Positions 39,227 through 48,327 of a DNA stretch of 64,000 bases are shown here, one piece after another. Under the pieces are notes generated by a model. The model was not told the DNA's origin, searched no databases, and worked only from the letters and a program-made list of their open reading frames with translations. Within the stretch, counting starts at the first letter, position 1. Each line of letters opens with the position of its first letter. The stretch is from RPQJ01 sp963778185. GTDB taxonomy: Bacteria > Pseudomonadota > Gammaproteobacteria > Steroidobacterales > Steroidobacteraceae. A program made the translations under genes and the position numbers. The stretch lies in the NCBI GenBank assembly GCA_963778185.1, contig CAVZTF010000003.1, positions 310,001 through 374,000 of the forward strand, read 5' to 3'.

Positions 39227-40093
39227 TCAGCCCTTCTTCATGCTCTCGACCATCTCCTGGTTCGCGGCCAGCGCCATCTGCGCATCGCGATCGCGGGTGC
39301 GCTGCTGCCGCGCCATGGAGAAGCCGGCGATCACGACGCCGACCGCGACGATGGAGATCATTATCGTGGCCAGCGCGTTGATGTCCGGGCTCACGCCGAG
39401 GCGCACCTTGGAGAACACCACCATCGGCAGCGTGGTCGACCCGGGCCCGGCCACGAAGCTGGCGATCACGAGGTCGTCGAGCGACAGCGTGAAGGCAAGC
39501 AGCCACCCCGACAGCAGCGCCGGGAAGACGATGGGGAGGGTAACGAGGAAGAACACCTTGGCCGGGCGCGCGCCGAGGTCCTGCGCCGCCTCCTCCAGCG
39601 AGTCGTCGAGCTGGGCGAGGCGCGACTGGACGATGACCGTGACGAACGCCATGGCGAACGTGACGTGCGCGATGATGATCGTGGTCATGCCGCGGCCCTT
39701 GGGCCAGCCGATCAGCTGCTCCATGGTCACGAAGAGAAGCAGCAGTGACAGGCCCGTGATGACCTCGGGCATGACGAGCGGCGCCGTCGTCATGCCGGAG
39801 AGCAGCGTGCGGCCCCGGAACGGGCCGAAGCGCGCGAGCACCATGCCGGCAATCGTTCCGAGCACCACCGCGAGTGTGGCGGACACCGCCGCGACCTTGA
39901 GGCTGAGCCAGGCCGCGCCGAGGATCTGCTGGTTCTGTGCGAGGGCCCCGTACCACTTCGTGGAGAAGCCGCCCCACACGGTGACGAGGCGCGACTCGTT
40001 GAAGGAGAAGACCACCAGCGAGATGATCGGCACGTAGAGGAAGGCGAAGCCCACCGCCAGGGCCAGCATCCGGAACCAGGAACGCCCCTGCAT
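39227..40093 (-). CDS. potI: Polyamine ABC transporter permease (PotI/SpuH)
   Basis: A 288-residue inner-membrane permease starting at ATG 40093 (GTG 40096 is an alternative; both overlap the potH stop). Six hydrophobic segments are present: LALAVGFAFLYVPIISLVVF, VAAVSATLAVVLGTIAGMV and others. The EAA loop for ATPase contact reads LEEAAQDLGARPAKVFFLVT, followed by LPIVFPALLSGWLLAFTLSL. It pairs with PotH and PotG to import putrescine or related polyamines. It is the last transporter gene, followed by the ROK kinase. Confidence 0.93.
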   Translation of the reverse strand: MQGRSWFRMLALAVGFAFLYVPIISLVVFSFNESRLVTVWGGFSTKWYGALAQNQQILGAAWLSLKVAAVSATLAVVLGTIAGMVLARFGPFRGRTLLSGMTTAPLVMPEVITGLSLLLLFVTMEQLIGWPKGRGMTTIIIAHVTFAMAFVTVIVQSRLAQLDDSLEEAAQDLGARPAKVFFLVTLPIVFPALLSGWLLAFTLSLDDLVIASFVAGPGSTTLPMVVFSKVRLGVSPDINALATIMISIVAVGVVIAGFSMARQQRTRDRDAQMALAANQEMVESMKKG

Positions 40094-41091
40094 CACCGGT
40101 GCCCCCCCGCAGCGCTCTCGGCGTCCTGCGCGCGCTGGAAGTACATGATCGGGATGACGAGGAACACCAGCAGCGCCGTGGCGACCGCGCTCGCCACCGG
40201 CCAGTCGCGGTTATTGAAGAACTCGACCCACAGCACCTTGCCGATCATCAGCATGCCCGGGTCGCCGAGCAGGGCCGGGATGACGAATTCGCCCACGGCC
40301 GGGATGAACACCAGCAGGCATCCCGCGATGACGCCCGGCATGGACAGCGGCCAGGTCACCCGCAGGAAGGCCTTCCAGGGCTTGCAGCCGAGATCCGCCG
40401 CCGCCTCGAGCAGTGTGAGGTCCAGCTTTTCCAGGTTGGCGTAGAGCGGCAGGATCATGAACGGCAGGTAGGAGTAGACGATGCCGACGTAGACGGCGAA
40501 ATCCGTCTGCAGCATCTGGATGGGCTGGTCGATGATGCCGAGTGCGATCAGGGCGTTGTTGATCAGGCCGTTGTTCTTGAGGATGCCGATCCACGCGTAC
40601 ACCCGCAGCAGGAAGGACGTCCAGAACGGCAGTATCACCAGCAGCAACAGCACGTTGCGCGTCGAGGACGGGCTGCGGGCGATCGCATAGGCCATCGGGT
40701 AGCCGAGCAGCAGGCACAGCAGGGTGGACACCCCGGCGACGAAGATCGAGTTGAGGTAGGCCTTCCAGTACAGGTTGTCCTCGACGAGGAAGGCGTAGTT
40801 CGCGAAGTTGAGCTTGATCTCCAGCGCCTGCTCGGATGCCCAGTGCAGCAGCGGCTGGTACGGGGGCATCGCGATCTGCGAGTCCGAGAAGGAGATCTTC
40901 AGCACGATCACGAACGGGATCATGAAGAACATCACGAGCCAGAGGTACGGCACGGCCGTGACGAGCGACTGTCCCGTCACGCCCCAGCGGCGCAGGCGCC
41001 GGCCGACCGGCGAGCGCACCACGGCGTGCAGGGCGTTCGCCAGCCACGCGCTGATCTGCTGGCCGAGCGGCAGGTAGCCCGGCCCGCTCAT
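40093..41091 (-). CDS. potH: Polyamine ABC transporter permease (PotH/SpuG)
   Basis: A 332-residue permease. The ATG at 41091 overlaps the potG stop (ATGA). About six TM segments include VTAVPYLWLVMFFMIPFVIV and NVLLLLVILPFWTSFLLRVY. The EAA motif is LLEAAADLGCKPWKAFLRVT, followed by WPLSMPGVIAGCLLVFIPAVG. The N-terminal 50 residues are cytoplasmic and longer than average. It forms the translocation channel with PotI. Confidence 0.93.
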   Translation of the reverse strand: MSGPGYLPLGQQISAWLANALHAVVRSPVGRRLRRWGVTGQSLVTAVPYLWLVMFFMIPFVIVLKISFSDSQIAMPPYQPLLHWASEQALEIKLNFANYAFLVEDNLYWKAYLNSIFVAGVSTLLCLLLGYPMAYAIARSPSSTRNVLLLLVILPFWTSFLLRVYAWIGILKNNGLINNALIALGIIDQPIQMLQTDFAVYVGIVYSYLPFMILPLYANLEKLDLTLLEAAADLGCKPWKAFLRVTWPLSMPGVIAGCLLVFIPAVGEFVIPALLGDPGMLMIGKVLWVEFFNNRDWPVASAVATALLVFLVIPIMYFQRAQDAESAAGGHR

Positions 41092-42233
41092 TTGGTCACC
41101 ACCACCGGACTCGACGGATCCCAATGCAGGTAGACCTTCTCGTCCCAGGTGACGCGCTCGTCCGCCTTGCGGAAGACGTTGGGCTGCGTCACCCGCACCA
41201 CCTTCCCGGACTCGAGCCGCAGCAGGTAGATCGACAGGTCGCCCATGTAGGCGATGTCCCGCACCACGGCCGCCGTCCAGTTGTCCGTGCCCTCCGGCTT
41301 CTCGCGCGTCATGAACATCTTCTCCGGGCGGATCGCGGCCCAGACCGTGGCGCCCGGCGCCGAACTCACGCCGTGATCGACGTAAATGGGCAGGTCGAGG
41401 TCATTGGCCTCGATCCTCACGTAGGAAGGCTCGTCCTCGACCAGGCGGCCCTCGAACGTGTTCACCGAGCCGATGAACTCCGCGACGAAGCGCGAGTTGG
41501 GATACTCGTAGATGTCGGTCGGCGTGCCGACCTGCACGATCTCGCCGTGGTTCATCAGGCCGATGCGGCTCGACAGCGTCATGGCCTCTTCCTGGTCGTG
41601 GGTCACCACGATGAAGGTGACGCCCAGGGTCTCCTGGATGTTGATCAGCTCGAACTGCGTGTGCTCGCGCAGCTTCTTGTCCAGCGCCGCCAGCGGCTCG
41701 TCGAGCAGCAGCAGCTTCGGCTTCTTCACCAGCGAGCGCGCGAGCGCGACGCGCTGGCGCTGCCCGCCGGAGAGCTGGTGCGGTTTGCGCTTGGCGAACT
41801 GGCCCAGCTTCACCAGCTCGAGCATGTCGGTGACGCGCTTGGCGATCTCGGGTTTCGCCACCTTGTCCTGCTTCAGGCCGAAGGCGACGTTCTGTTCCAC
41901 GGTCATGTGCGGAAACAGCGCGTACGACTGGAACATCATGTTGATCGGCCGCTCGTACGGCGGGATGTCGGTGATGTCCGCACCATCGAGGAAGATGCGT
42001 CCGGCGGTGGGCCGCTCGAAACCGGCCAGCATCCTGAGGAGGGTCGTCTTGCCGCAGCCCGAGGCGCCGAGCAGGCAGAAGATCTCCTTCTTGTAGATGC
42101 TGAGCGAGACGTCGTCGACGGCGACGAAGTCGCCGAACTTCTTGGTCACCCGCTCGATGCGCACGTACGGCTTGGCGTCGGCATCGTTCCAGGGCTCGAA
42201 TTTCAGCTGCGGGTCGCGCGGTGAAGTGGCCAT
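41088..42233 (-). CDS. potG: Polyamine ABC transporter ATP-binding protein (PotG/SpuF)
   Basis: The 381-residue ATPase of the importer. Walker A is LLGASGCGKTTLL, the ABC signature is HQLSGGQRQRVALARSL, Walker B is KLLLLDEPLAALDKKLR and the H-loop is VTHDQEEAM. A C-terminal TOBE-like regulatory domain (about 285-381) includes AIRPEKMFMTREKPEG. Start ATG 42233 is chosen because residues upstream are unlike the family. It lies 25 bp after the second binding-protein gene. PotA-like specificity for spermidine is the alternative; the operon order matches spuF in Pseudomonas. Confidence 0.94.
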   Translation of the reverse strand: MATSPRDPQLKFEPWNDADAKPYVRIERVTKKFGDFVAVDDVSLSIYKKEIFCLLGASGCGKTTLLRMLAGFERPTAGRIFLDGADITDIPPYERPINMMFQSYALFPHMTVEQNVAFGLKQDKVAKPEIAKRVTDMLELVKLGQFAKRKPHQLSGGQRQRVALARSLVKKPKLLLLDEPLAALDKKLREHTQFELINIQETLGVTFIVVTHDQEEAMTLSSRIGLMNHGEIVQVGTPTDIYEYPNSRFVAEFIGSVNTFEGRLVEDEPSYVRIEANDLDLPIYVDHGVSSAPGATVWAAIRPEKMFMTREKPEGTDNWTAAVVRDIAYMGDLSIYLLRLESGKVVRVTQPNVFRKADERVTWDEKVYLHWDPSSPVVVTK

Positions 42234-42258
42234 GTGGCTCCGTGCAGGATGCGGTCGG

Positions 42259-43401
42259 CTAGCGCCCCGTCGTGAAACGGGTCCACGAGCGGTTGAGAAG
42301 GCGGGTGAATTCGGCGGACTTGGCGAGATTGGGCTGCAGCCGCGCCTTGACCTCGGGCGTCGGGTAGATACCCGCGTCGGCCCGCAGTTGCTCGTCGACG
42401 AGTGCCGTCGCGGCCGCGTTCGCATTCGCGTAATAGACGAAGTTCGAGTTCGCAGCCGCCACTTCCGGTTGCATGAGGAAGTTGATGAACGCGTGGGCGT
42501 TTCCCGGGTGCGGCGCGTCCGCCGGGATTGCCAGCGTGTCGAACCACATCAGCGCGCCCTCGCGCGGGATGGAGTAGGCGATTTCGGCTGCCTTGCCCGC
42601 CTCTTCCGCGCGGTCCCGGGCCTGCAGCACGTCGCCGCTGTAACCCACGGCGATGCAGACCTCGCCGTTGGCAAGATCCTCGATGTACTGCGAGCTGTGG
42701 ATCGTGCGTATGAACGGCCGGATCGCGAGCAGTCTTTCCTCGGCGAGCCGCAGGTCGGCCTCGGACTGGCTGTTCGGATCCTTGCCCAGCCAGAGCAGCA
42801 CCGTGGCCACGATGTCGGTGGGATCGTCGAGCACGGAAACGCCGCAGTCGGCGAACTTCGCGACGATCGCGGGATCGAACACCAGGTTCCAGGAATCGAC
42901 GGGCGCGTCCGGCATGATCGCCCGCACCTTCTCCGCGTCGTAGCCGATACCGGTCGTCCCCCACATGTAGACCACGCTGTGCTCGTTGCCGGGGTCGTGG
43001 GCCGCGGCCCGCGCCTGCAGCTCCGGGTCCATGTTGGTGAGGTTCGGCAGGCGCGCCTTGTCGAGCTCGCGGAACACGCCGGCGGCGATCTGGCGCTCGA
43101 GGAAGTAGGCGCTCGGCACCACGACGTCGTAGCCGGAATGCGCCGTGAGCAGCTTGGTCTCGAGGACTTCGTTCGAGTCGAAGACGTCGTAGCGGACCTG
43201 GATGCCCGTGGCGGCCGTGAAGTCCTCGATGACCTTCGGATCGATGTAATCCGACCAGTTGTAGACGTTGAGGAGTTTCTCCTCTGCGGCCGGCGTGCCG
43301 CCTGGAGCCGTCACAGGAGCCGTCCCGGTCTTCTTGCCGCAGCCCACGACGAACGCTGCCGTCAGCAGCAGCGCGGCAGCCGCCTGGATCGAATTGCGCA
43401 T
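42259..43401 (-). CDS. potF: Polyamine-binding lipoprotein, copy 1 (PotF/SpuD-E family)
   Basis: A 380-residue substrate-binding protein starting at ATG 43401 after a GGGAG ribosome site. The signal LLLTAAFVVGCGKKTG has a lipobox, so this copy is probably lipid-anchored. Mature landmarks shared with PotF are LNVYNWSDYIDPKVIEDF, TGIQVRYDVFDSNEVLETK, GYDVVVPSAYFLERQI and SVVYMWGTTGIGYD. The YNWSDYID and DVFDSNE motifs contain the aromatic and acidic residues that hold the diamine. It is followed by potG. It is the same length as copy 2 but clearly diverged (LSADAG versus the other). Confidence 0.92.
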   Translation of the reverse strand: MRNSIQAAAALLLTAAFVVGCGKKTGTAPVTAPGGTPAAEEKLLNVYNWSDYIDPKVIEDFTAATGIQVRYDVFDSNEVLETKLLTAHSGYDVVVPSAYFLERQIAAGVFRELDKARLPNLTNMDPELQARAAAHDPGNEHSVVYMWGTTGIGYDAEKVRAIMPDAPVDSWNLVFDPAIVAKFADCGVSVLDDPTDIVATVLLWLGKDPNSQSEADLRLAEERLLAIRPFIRTIHSSQYIEDLANGEVCIAVGYSGDVLQARDRAEEAGKAAEIAYSIPREGALMWFDTLAIPADAPHPGNAHAFINFLMQPEVAAANSNFVYYANANAAATALVDEQLRADAGIYPTPEVKARLQPNLAKSAEFTRLLNRSWTRFTTGR

Positions 43402-43489
43402 TGGCACTCCCTGTTGGCCGGGGTACGGGCCGCGCGGCCGGCGGCGACCCCCGGATTTATAGCTCAGCGCCCCTGCAATGTGTAGTTCG

Positions 43490-43531
43490 GAAATGAAAAC
43501 GGGGCGGCCGGACCTTGCGTCCGACCGCCCC
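43490..43531 (-). terminator. Rho-independent terminator between the two binding-protein genes
   Basis: A 13-bp inverted repeat (left arm 43501-43513, right arm 43519-43531, loop of five bases) is followed on the minus strand by a T-rich tract at 43490-43500. It would stop or attenuate transcription after copy 2, leaving copy 1 to readthrough or its own promoter. Such stem-loops inside ABC operons often let the binding protein be made in excess. Confidence 0.8.
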
Positions 43532-43555
43532 GCGGTCAGCCCTGCAGCCGTCGAC

Positions 43556-44698
43556 TCACTGGCCGGTCGTGAACTTCGTCCACGAGCGGTTGAGCAGGCG
43601 CGTGAACTCCTCGCTCTCGGCGAGGTCCGGGAACAGCTTCGCCTTGACCTCGGCCGGCGGGTACACGCCCGGGTCGTTGCGCACCGACTCGTTGACCATC
43701 GGCACGGACGCCGCGTTGCCCGTGGCGTAGTTGACGAAGTTCGAGTTCGCGGCGGCCACCTCGGGCTTCATCATGAAGTTGACGAAGGCGTGGGCGTTGT
43801 CCACGTGCGGCGCGTCGGCCGGGACCGCGTACATGTCGAACCAGATGATCGTGCCTTCCTTCGGCACGTTGTACTTGATCACGTTGCCCTGGCCGGCTTC
43901 CGCGGCGCGGTCGCGCGACTGCAGCACGTCGCCGCTCCAGCCCACGGCGATGCACAGCTCGCCGTTGGCGAGTGCGTCGATGTAGTTCGAGCTGTGGATC
44001 ATGCGGATGTACGGGCGGATCGACATCAGCACGTCTTCGGCCATCTTGAGGTCGGCGGGATCCTGGCTGTTCGGGTCCTTGCCCTTCCAGGCCAGGATCG
44101 CCGCAACGATCTCGCTCGGCGCGTCGAGCACCGAGACGCCGCAGTCCTTGTACTTGGCGATCTGCTTCGGGTCGAACACGAGGTTCCAGCTGCCGACCGG
44201 CGCGTTCGGGTCGATGGCCAGGACCTTGCCCTCGTTGTAGCCGATGCCGGTCGTGCCCCACATGTGGTTGACCGAGTGCTCGTTGCCCGGGTCGTGCAGG
44301 GCGACGCGCTGCAGGATCTCGGGGTCGAGCTTGTCCCAGTTCGTGAGCTTGGCGCGATCGAGCTTCTGGAATACACCCGCCTTGATCTGGCGCTCCATGA
44401 AGGAGGCCGACGGGACGACCACGTCGTAGCCGGTGTTGCCGGCGAGCAGCTTGGTCTCGAGCACTTCGTTCGCGTCGAACACGTCGTAGTTCACCTTGAT
44501 GCCGGTCTCGGCGGTGAACTGCTCGAGCATCGCCGGGTCGATGTAGTCCGACCAGTTGTAGACGTTGACGACCTTTTCCTCGACCGGCGCGGCGGGCGCC
44601 TGCGCCGCGTCCGCCGGGGCCTCCTGCTTCTTCCCGCAACCGACGACCGCGGTGGCCGCGACCAGGCAGGCCAGGCCCGCCCGAATGCTGATGTTCAT
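43556..44698 (-). CDS. potF: Polyamine-binding lipoprotein, copy 2 (PotF/SpuD-E family)
   Basis: A 380-residue binding protein from ATG 44698, with a lipoprotein signal (ACLVAATAVVGCGKKQE). It has VNVYNWSDYIDPAMLEQF, TGIKVNYDVFDANEVLETK, GYDVVVPSASFMERQIKAG and SVNHMWGTTGIGYNEG, the PotF/SpuD signature set. Two tandem binding proteins match spuD and spuE of Pseudomonas, which differ in affinity for putrescine and spermidine; which copy is which cannot be decided from sequence here. A strong stem-loop terminator follows it. It is 90 bp downstream of the aminotransferase gene. Confidence 0.92.
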   Translation of the reverse strand: MNISIRAGLACLVAATAVVGCGKKQEAPADAAQAPAAPVEEKVVNVYNWSDYIDPAMLEQFTAETGIKVNYDVFDANEVLETKLLAGNTGYDVVVPSASFMERQIKAGVFQKLDRAKLTNWDKLDPEILQRVALHDPGNEHSVNHMWGTTGIGYNEGKVLAIDPNAPVGSWNLVFDPKQIAKYKDCGVSVLDAPSEIVAAILAWKGKDPNSQDPADLKMAEDVLMSIRPYIRMIHSSNYIDALANGELCIAVGWSGDVLQSRDRAAEAGQGNVIKYNVPKEGTIIWFDMYAVPADAPHVDNAHAFVNFMMKPEVAAANSNFVNYATGNAASVPMVNESVRNDPGVYPPAEVKAKLFPDLAESEEFTRLLNRSWTKFTTGQ

Positions 44699-44788
44699 CG
44701 TTGGACTACCCCGTGTGAGAACGTGGAAAATGAAGTTCGCTGTATAGCGTAACGGCAAAGCGGAGCCAAGCGAAGAACCGCGGGGCGG

Positions 44789-46186
44789 TCAGAGCCGTCC
44801 CTCGGCCCGGCACCGCTCGAGCGTCAGGTCCAGGCAGCGCCAGGCCTTCTCGGCCAGCTCGTCGATCTGCTCGCGACTGATGACGAGCGGCGGGGAGATG
44901 ATCATGGTATCGCGCGTGGCGCGCATGATGAGCCCGTTCTGGAAGCAGAAGTCACGGCAGATCGTGCCGACCTCGCCGAGGTGATCGAAGAACCGGCGGG
45001 CCTGCTTGTCGCGGACGAGCTCGAGGGCCCCGATCAGGCCCACGCTGCGGGCCTCGCCCACCAGTGGATGCGTGGCGAGTTCCCGCCACTTGCCTGCGAG
45101 GTACGGGCCGCTCTCGTCGCGGGTACGGGTCACCAGGTTCTCCTGCTGCAGCAGGGTCAGGTTGACGCTGGCGACGGCGCACGCGACCGGGTGGCCGGAA
45201 TACGTGTAGCCGTGCGCGAACTCGCCGCCCTTATCGATCAGCACGTCGGCCACGCGGTCCGCGACCATGACGCCGCCGATCGGCAGGTAGCCCGAAGACA
45301 GGCCCTTTGCAATGGTCATCAGGTCCGGCCGGATCCCGTACAGCTCGGACCCGAACCAATGCCCGGTGCGGCCGAATCCGCAGATCACCTCGTCGGCGAC
45401 CAGCAGGATCCCGTACCGGTCGCAGATGCGCTGGATCTCCGGCCAATAGGTGTCCGGCGGGATGATCACGCCGCCGGCGCCCTGGATCGGCTCGCCGATG
45501 AACGCCGCGACACGATGCGCGCCCAGCTCCTCGATCTTGTGCTCGAGGGCACGAGCCGTCCTGAGGCCGAACTCGGCGGGCGAGAGGTCGCCGCCCTCGC
45601 CGAACCAGTATGGCTGCGGGATGTGCACGATGTCCGGGATCGGCAGGCCGCCCTGCTTGTGCATGAACGCCATGCCGCCGAGGCTCGCACCCGCCATCGT
45701 GCTGCCGTGATAGGCATTCACGCGACTGATGATGACCTTGCGCTCGGGCTGGTCGAGCAGGTCCCAGTAGCGGCGCACGAGCCGCACGACCGTGTCGTTG
45801 CCCTCGGAGCCCGAGCCCGTGAAGAACACGCGGTTGAACTGCGGCGGCGTGAGATCGACGAGCTGCTTGGCAAGCTCGATGGCCGGTGGGTGCGCGGTCT
45901 GGAAGAAGCTGTTGTAGTAAGGCAGCTCGAGCATCTGCCGGTAGGCCGCCTCGGCCAGCTCGCGGCGGCCGTAACCCACGTTCACGCACCACAGGCCCGC
46001 CATGCCGTCCAGCATCCGATTGCCCTCGGAGTCGTACAGGTACACCCCCTCCGCCTTGACGATCACCCGCGCGCCCTTGCCGTGCAGGAGCTTGTAGTCC
46101 GTGAAGGGGTGCAGGTAATGCTGGCGGTCGAGTTCCTGCCAGGCGGCGGTGGTCCGGTCGGCGACGTGGGGCGTGGGTGAGGTCAT
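44789..46186 (-). CDS. spuC: Polyamine:pyruvate aminotransferase (SpuC-like, class III PLP)
   Basis: A 465-residue class III aminotransferase. It has LHPFTDYKLLHGKGARVI, GLWCVNVGYGRRELAEAA, the PLP phosphate site GSGSEGNDTVVRLVRRYW, and the aspartate in LLVADEVICGFGRTGHWFGS. The Schiff-base lysine is in MTIAKGLSSGYLPIGG. Family members move the amino group of putrescine, cadaverine or related amines to pyruvate. Third in the operon after the amidotransferase and glutamine synthetase-like genes, exactly as spuC. Length is normal for the family (about 455-470). Confidence 0.93.
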   Translation of the reverse strand: MTSPTPHVADRTTAAWQELDRQHYLHPFTDYKLLHGKGARVIVKAEGVYLYDSEGNRMLDGMAGLWCVNVGYGRRELAEAAYRQMLELPYYNSFFQTAHPPAIELAKQLVDLTPPQFNRVFFTGSGSEGNDTVVRLVRRYWDLLDQPERKVIISRVNAYHGSTMAGASLGGMAFMHKQGGLPIPDIVHIPQPYWFGEGGDLSPAEFGLRTARALEHKIEELGAHRVAAFIGEPIQGAGGVIIPPDTYWPEIQRICDRYGILLVADEVICGFGRTGHWFGSELYGIRPDLMTIAKGLSSGYLPIGGVMVADRVADVLIDKGGEFAHGYTYSGHPVACAVASVNLTLLQQENLVTRTRDESGPYLAGKWRELATHPLVGEARSVGLIGALELVRDKQARRFFDHLGEVGTICRDFCFQNGLIMRATRDTMIISPPLVISREQIDELAEKAWRCLDLTLERCRAEGRL

Positions 46187-46231
46187 GGTGGCGATTCGCT
46201 GGCAGTGGGCGGTGGACGCAGGGCCGTGGCC

Positions 46232-47569
46232 TCACACGTTCAGCAGCAGGTGCTCCCGCTCCCAGGAGCTGATCACCTGCAGGAACGTGTCGAGCTCGCT
46301 CTCCTTGACGGCGGTGTAAGCCAGCACGAAGCGCTCGCCGAGCAGGTCGATCAGCGGGCGGCAGCCGCGCAGCAGGCGCACCGACTCCTCGAGGTTGCGC
46401 GGCAGCCCGAATGGCAGGTCGTAGGCGCTGCCGGACACGGGCTCGGACGGCTTCAATCCCTCGAGCATGCCGAGGTAGCCGCAGGCCAGCGACGCGGCGA
46501 TGGCGAGGTAGGGATTGGCGTCCGCGCCGCCGAGGCGATTCTCGACACGGCGGTTCTCGGCGTTCGAGATCGGCACGCGCAGGCCGGCCGTGCGGTTGTC
46601 GTAGCCCCACTGCGTGTTGATCGGGGCCATGTGCCGCAGGATGATGCGGCGGAAGGAGTTCACGTTCGGCGCGAACAGCGCCATGGCCGACGGCAGGTAC
46701 TTCTGCAGGCCGGCGATGTGCGCGAAGAAGAGCGTGCTCGGATTGCCGTCCTTGTCGCTGAAGACGTTCTTGCCGGTCTTCGCATCGACCACGCTCTGGT
46801 GGATGTGCATGGCGCTGCCGGGCTCGCGTGCCATCGGCTTCGACATGAATGTCGCGTACATCTTGTGGCGGAATGCCGCCTCGCGCGCCGTGCGCTTGAA
46901 CATGAACACCTGGTCGGCGAGCGACATCGCATCGCCGTGGATCAGGTTGATCTCCATCTGCGCCGCGCCGTCCTCGTGGATCAGCGTGTCGATCTCGATC
47001 TCCTGTGCCTCGCAGAACGCGTAGATGTCGTCGAACAGCGGGTCGAACTCGTTCACCGCCGCGATGCTGTACGACTGGCGCCCGATCTCCGGGCGGCCCG
47101 AGCGGCCGATGGGCGGCTTGAGCGGATAGTCCGAGTCGATGTTGGGCTCGACGAGGTAGAACTCGAGCTCCGGCGCGACGATGGGCTTCCAGCCCTGCAG
47201 CGCGTACAGGTCGAGGATGTGCCGCAGCACGTAGCGTGGCGCCATCGTCACCGGGCGCCCGTCGGAATAGTAGCTGTCGTGGATCACCTGGGCGGTGGGC
47301 TCCGCGGCCCAGGGCACGACCCGGGTCGTGCCCGGATCGGCCTTCAGCACGATGTCGATCTCGGAGGGGCTGATGGCGCGATCGTCCTCCGGGTAGTCGC
47401 CGGTAACGGTCTGCAGGAAGATGCTCTCCGGCATCCGCATGCCCTCGTCCTCGGCGAATTTCATCGCCGGCATCACCTTGCCGCGCGCGATGCCCGCCAT
47501 GTCCGGGACCACGGCCTCGACCTCCGAGATGCCGTGTTCCTTGAAGAATTGCCGTATGGGCGTACTCAT
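46232..47569 (-). CDS. spuB: Glutamine synthetase-like gamma-glutamylpolyamine synthetase (SpuB/PuuA family)
   Basis: A 445-residue glutamine-synthetase-fold ligase from ATG 47569. It has VVPDMAGIARGKVMP, the metal-binding FYLVEPNIDSDYPL region, MEINLIHGDAMSLADQV, PGSAMHIHQSV (active-site His) and APNVNSFRRI. ENRRVENRLGGADANPYLA is the ATP/metal arginine-glutamate motif. It ligates glutamate to putrescine or other amines with ATP. It begins two bases after the amidotransferase gene. A second paralogue lies on the other strand at 48.6 kb. True ammonia-assimilating GlnA is unlikely: the adenylylation loop tyrosine motif is not evident. Confidence 0.9.
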   Translation of the reverse strand: MSTPIRQFFKEHGISEVEAVVPDMAGIARGKVMPAMKFAEDEGMRMPESIFLQTVTGDYPEDDRAISPSEIDIVLKADPGTTRVVPWAAEPTAQVIHDSYYSDGRPVTMAPRYVLRHILDLYALQGWKPIVAPELEFYLVEPNIDSDYPLKPPIGRSGRPEIGRQSYSIAAVNEFDPLFDDIYAFCEAQEIEIDTLIHEDGAAQMEINLIHGDAMSLADQVFMFKRTAREAAFRHKMYATFMSKPMAREPGSAMHIHQSVVDAKTGKNVFSDKDGNPSTLFFAHIAGLQKYLPSAMALFAPNVNSFRRIILRHMAPINTQWGYDNRTAGLRVPISNAENRRVENRLGGADANPYLAIAASLACGYLGMLEGLKPSEPVSGSAYDLPFGLPRNLEESVRLLRGCRPLIDLLGERFVLAYTAVKESELDTFLQVISSWEREHLLLNV

Positions 47570-47571
47570 TG

Positions 47572-48327
47572 TCAGCGTCCTTTTGCGTGCGCCCTCGCCG
47601 CCTCTCCAAAGGCGGCGAAAAGTGCCTGCGAGAATGGGTTTTTCATCACCTGCCACTCGGGGTGCCACTGCACCGCGAGCGCGAATCCTGGCGCCGAGCG
47701 CACGCGAAAGCCCTCGATGAGGCCGTCGGGCGATAGCGCCTCGACCTCGAGCCCGTCGCCGAGGCGCTGCACGCCCTGCGAGTGCAGCGAGTTGACCATG
47801 ACGCGGTCCACCCCGGCGATGCCGTGCAACCGGCCGCCCCGGACCAGCTCGACCTCGTGCACGGTTGCGTACTGCACCTCGAGAGGGTCTTCCTTGTTCT
47901 CGCGGTGGTCGAGCATTCCCGGGACTTCCTGCACCTTCTGCCACAGCGTGCCGCCGAACGCGACGTTCATCTCCTGGAAGCCGCGGCACACCGCGAAGAG
48001 CGGCATGCCCGCCGCCACCACGCGCGGGATCATCGGCAGGGTCGTCGCGTCACGATGCGGATCGTGCAACGAGTCCGGATCGGCCGCCGGCCCCGCGTAG
48101 CGCGCGGGCTCCACGTTCGACGGGCTGCCGGTGAGCAGGATGCCATCGACGTGCGCGAGGACTCCGTCGAGGTTCGCACGCTCGCCGAGCGATGGAATCA
48201 ACACCGGGATGGCGTCCGCGGCCTCGGCCACCGCGGCGATGTATTTCTCGCCGACGCAATGGAAAGGGTGCGGTCCGAGGATCCGGCGATCCGCTGGAAT
48301 GCCGATCAGAGGTTTGCGCGTTGCCAC
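47572..48327 (-). CDS. puuD: Gamma-glutamyl-GABA hydrolase (PuuD/SpuA, class I glutamine amidotransferase fold)
   Basis: A 251-residue hydrolase starting at GTG 48327. Catalytic residues are the nucleophile Cys in LFAVCRGFQEMNVAFGG and the His/Glu pair in ALAVQWHPEWQ; GILLTGSPSNVEPARY is the oxyanion/glycine loop. It cleaves gamma-glutamyl-GABA (or gamma-glutamylated amino acids) to release GABA and glutamate, the last step of the gamma-glutamylated putrescine route. First gene of the spu-like operon, so the promoter must lie in the intergenic region shared with the second glutamine synthetase-like gene. Confidence 0.93.
   Translation of the reverse strand: MATRKPLIGIPADRRILGPHPFHCVGEKYIAAVAEAADAIPVLIPSLGERANLDGVLAHVDGILLTGSPSNVEPARYAGPAADPDSLHDPHRDATTLPMIPRVVAAGMPLFAVCRGFQEMNVAFGGTLWQKVQEVPGMLDHRENKEDPLEVQYATVHEVELVRGGRLHGIAGVDRVMVNSLHSQGVQRLGDGLEVEALSPDGLIEGFRVRSAPGFALAVQWHPEWQVMKNPFSQALFAAFGEAARAHAKGR

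Noticed and set aside
45231..47609. 792-codon minus-strand frame overlapping the spuB and spuC genes
   Set aside because: An out-of-frame reading on the same strand, Arg/Ala/Gly-rich without motifs; the true genes are complete in other frames.
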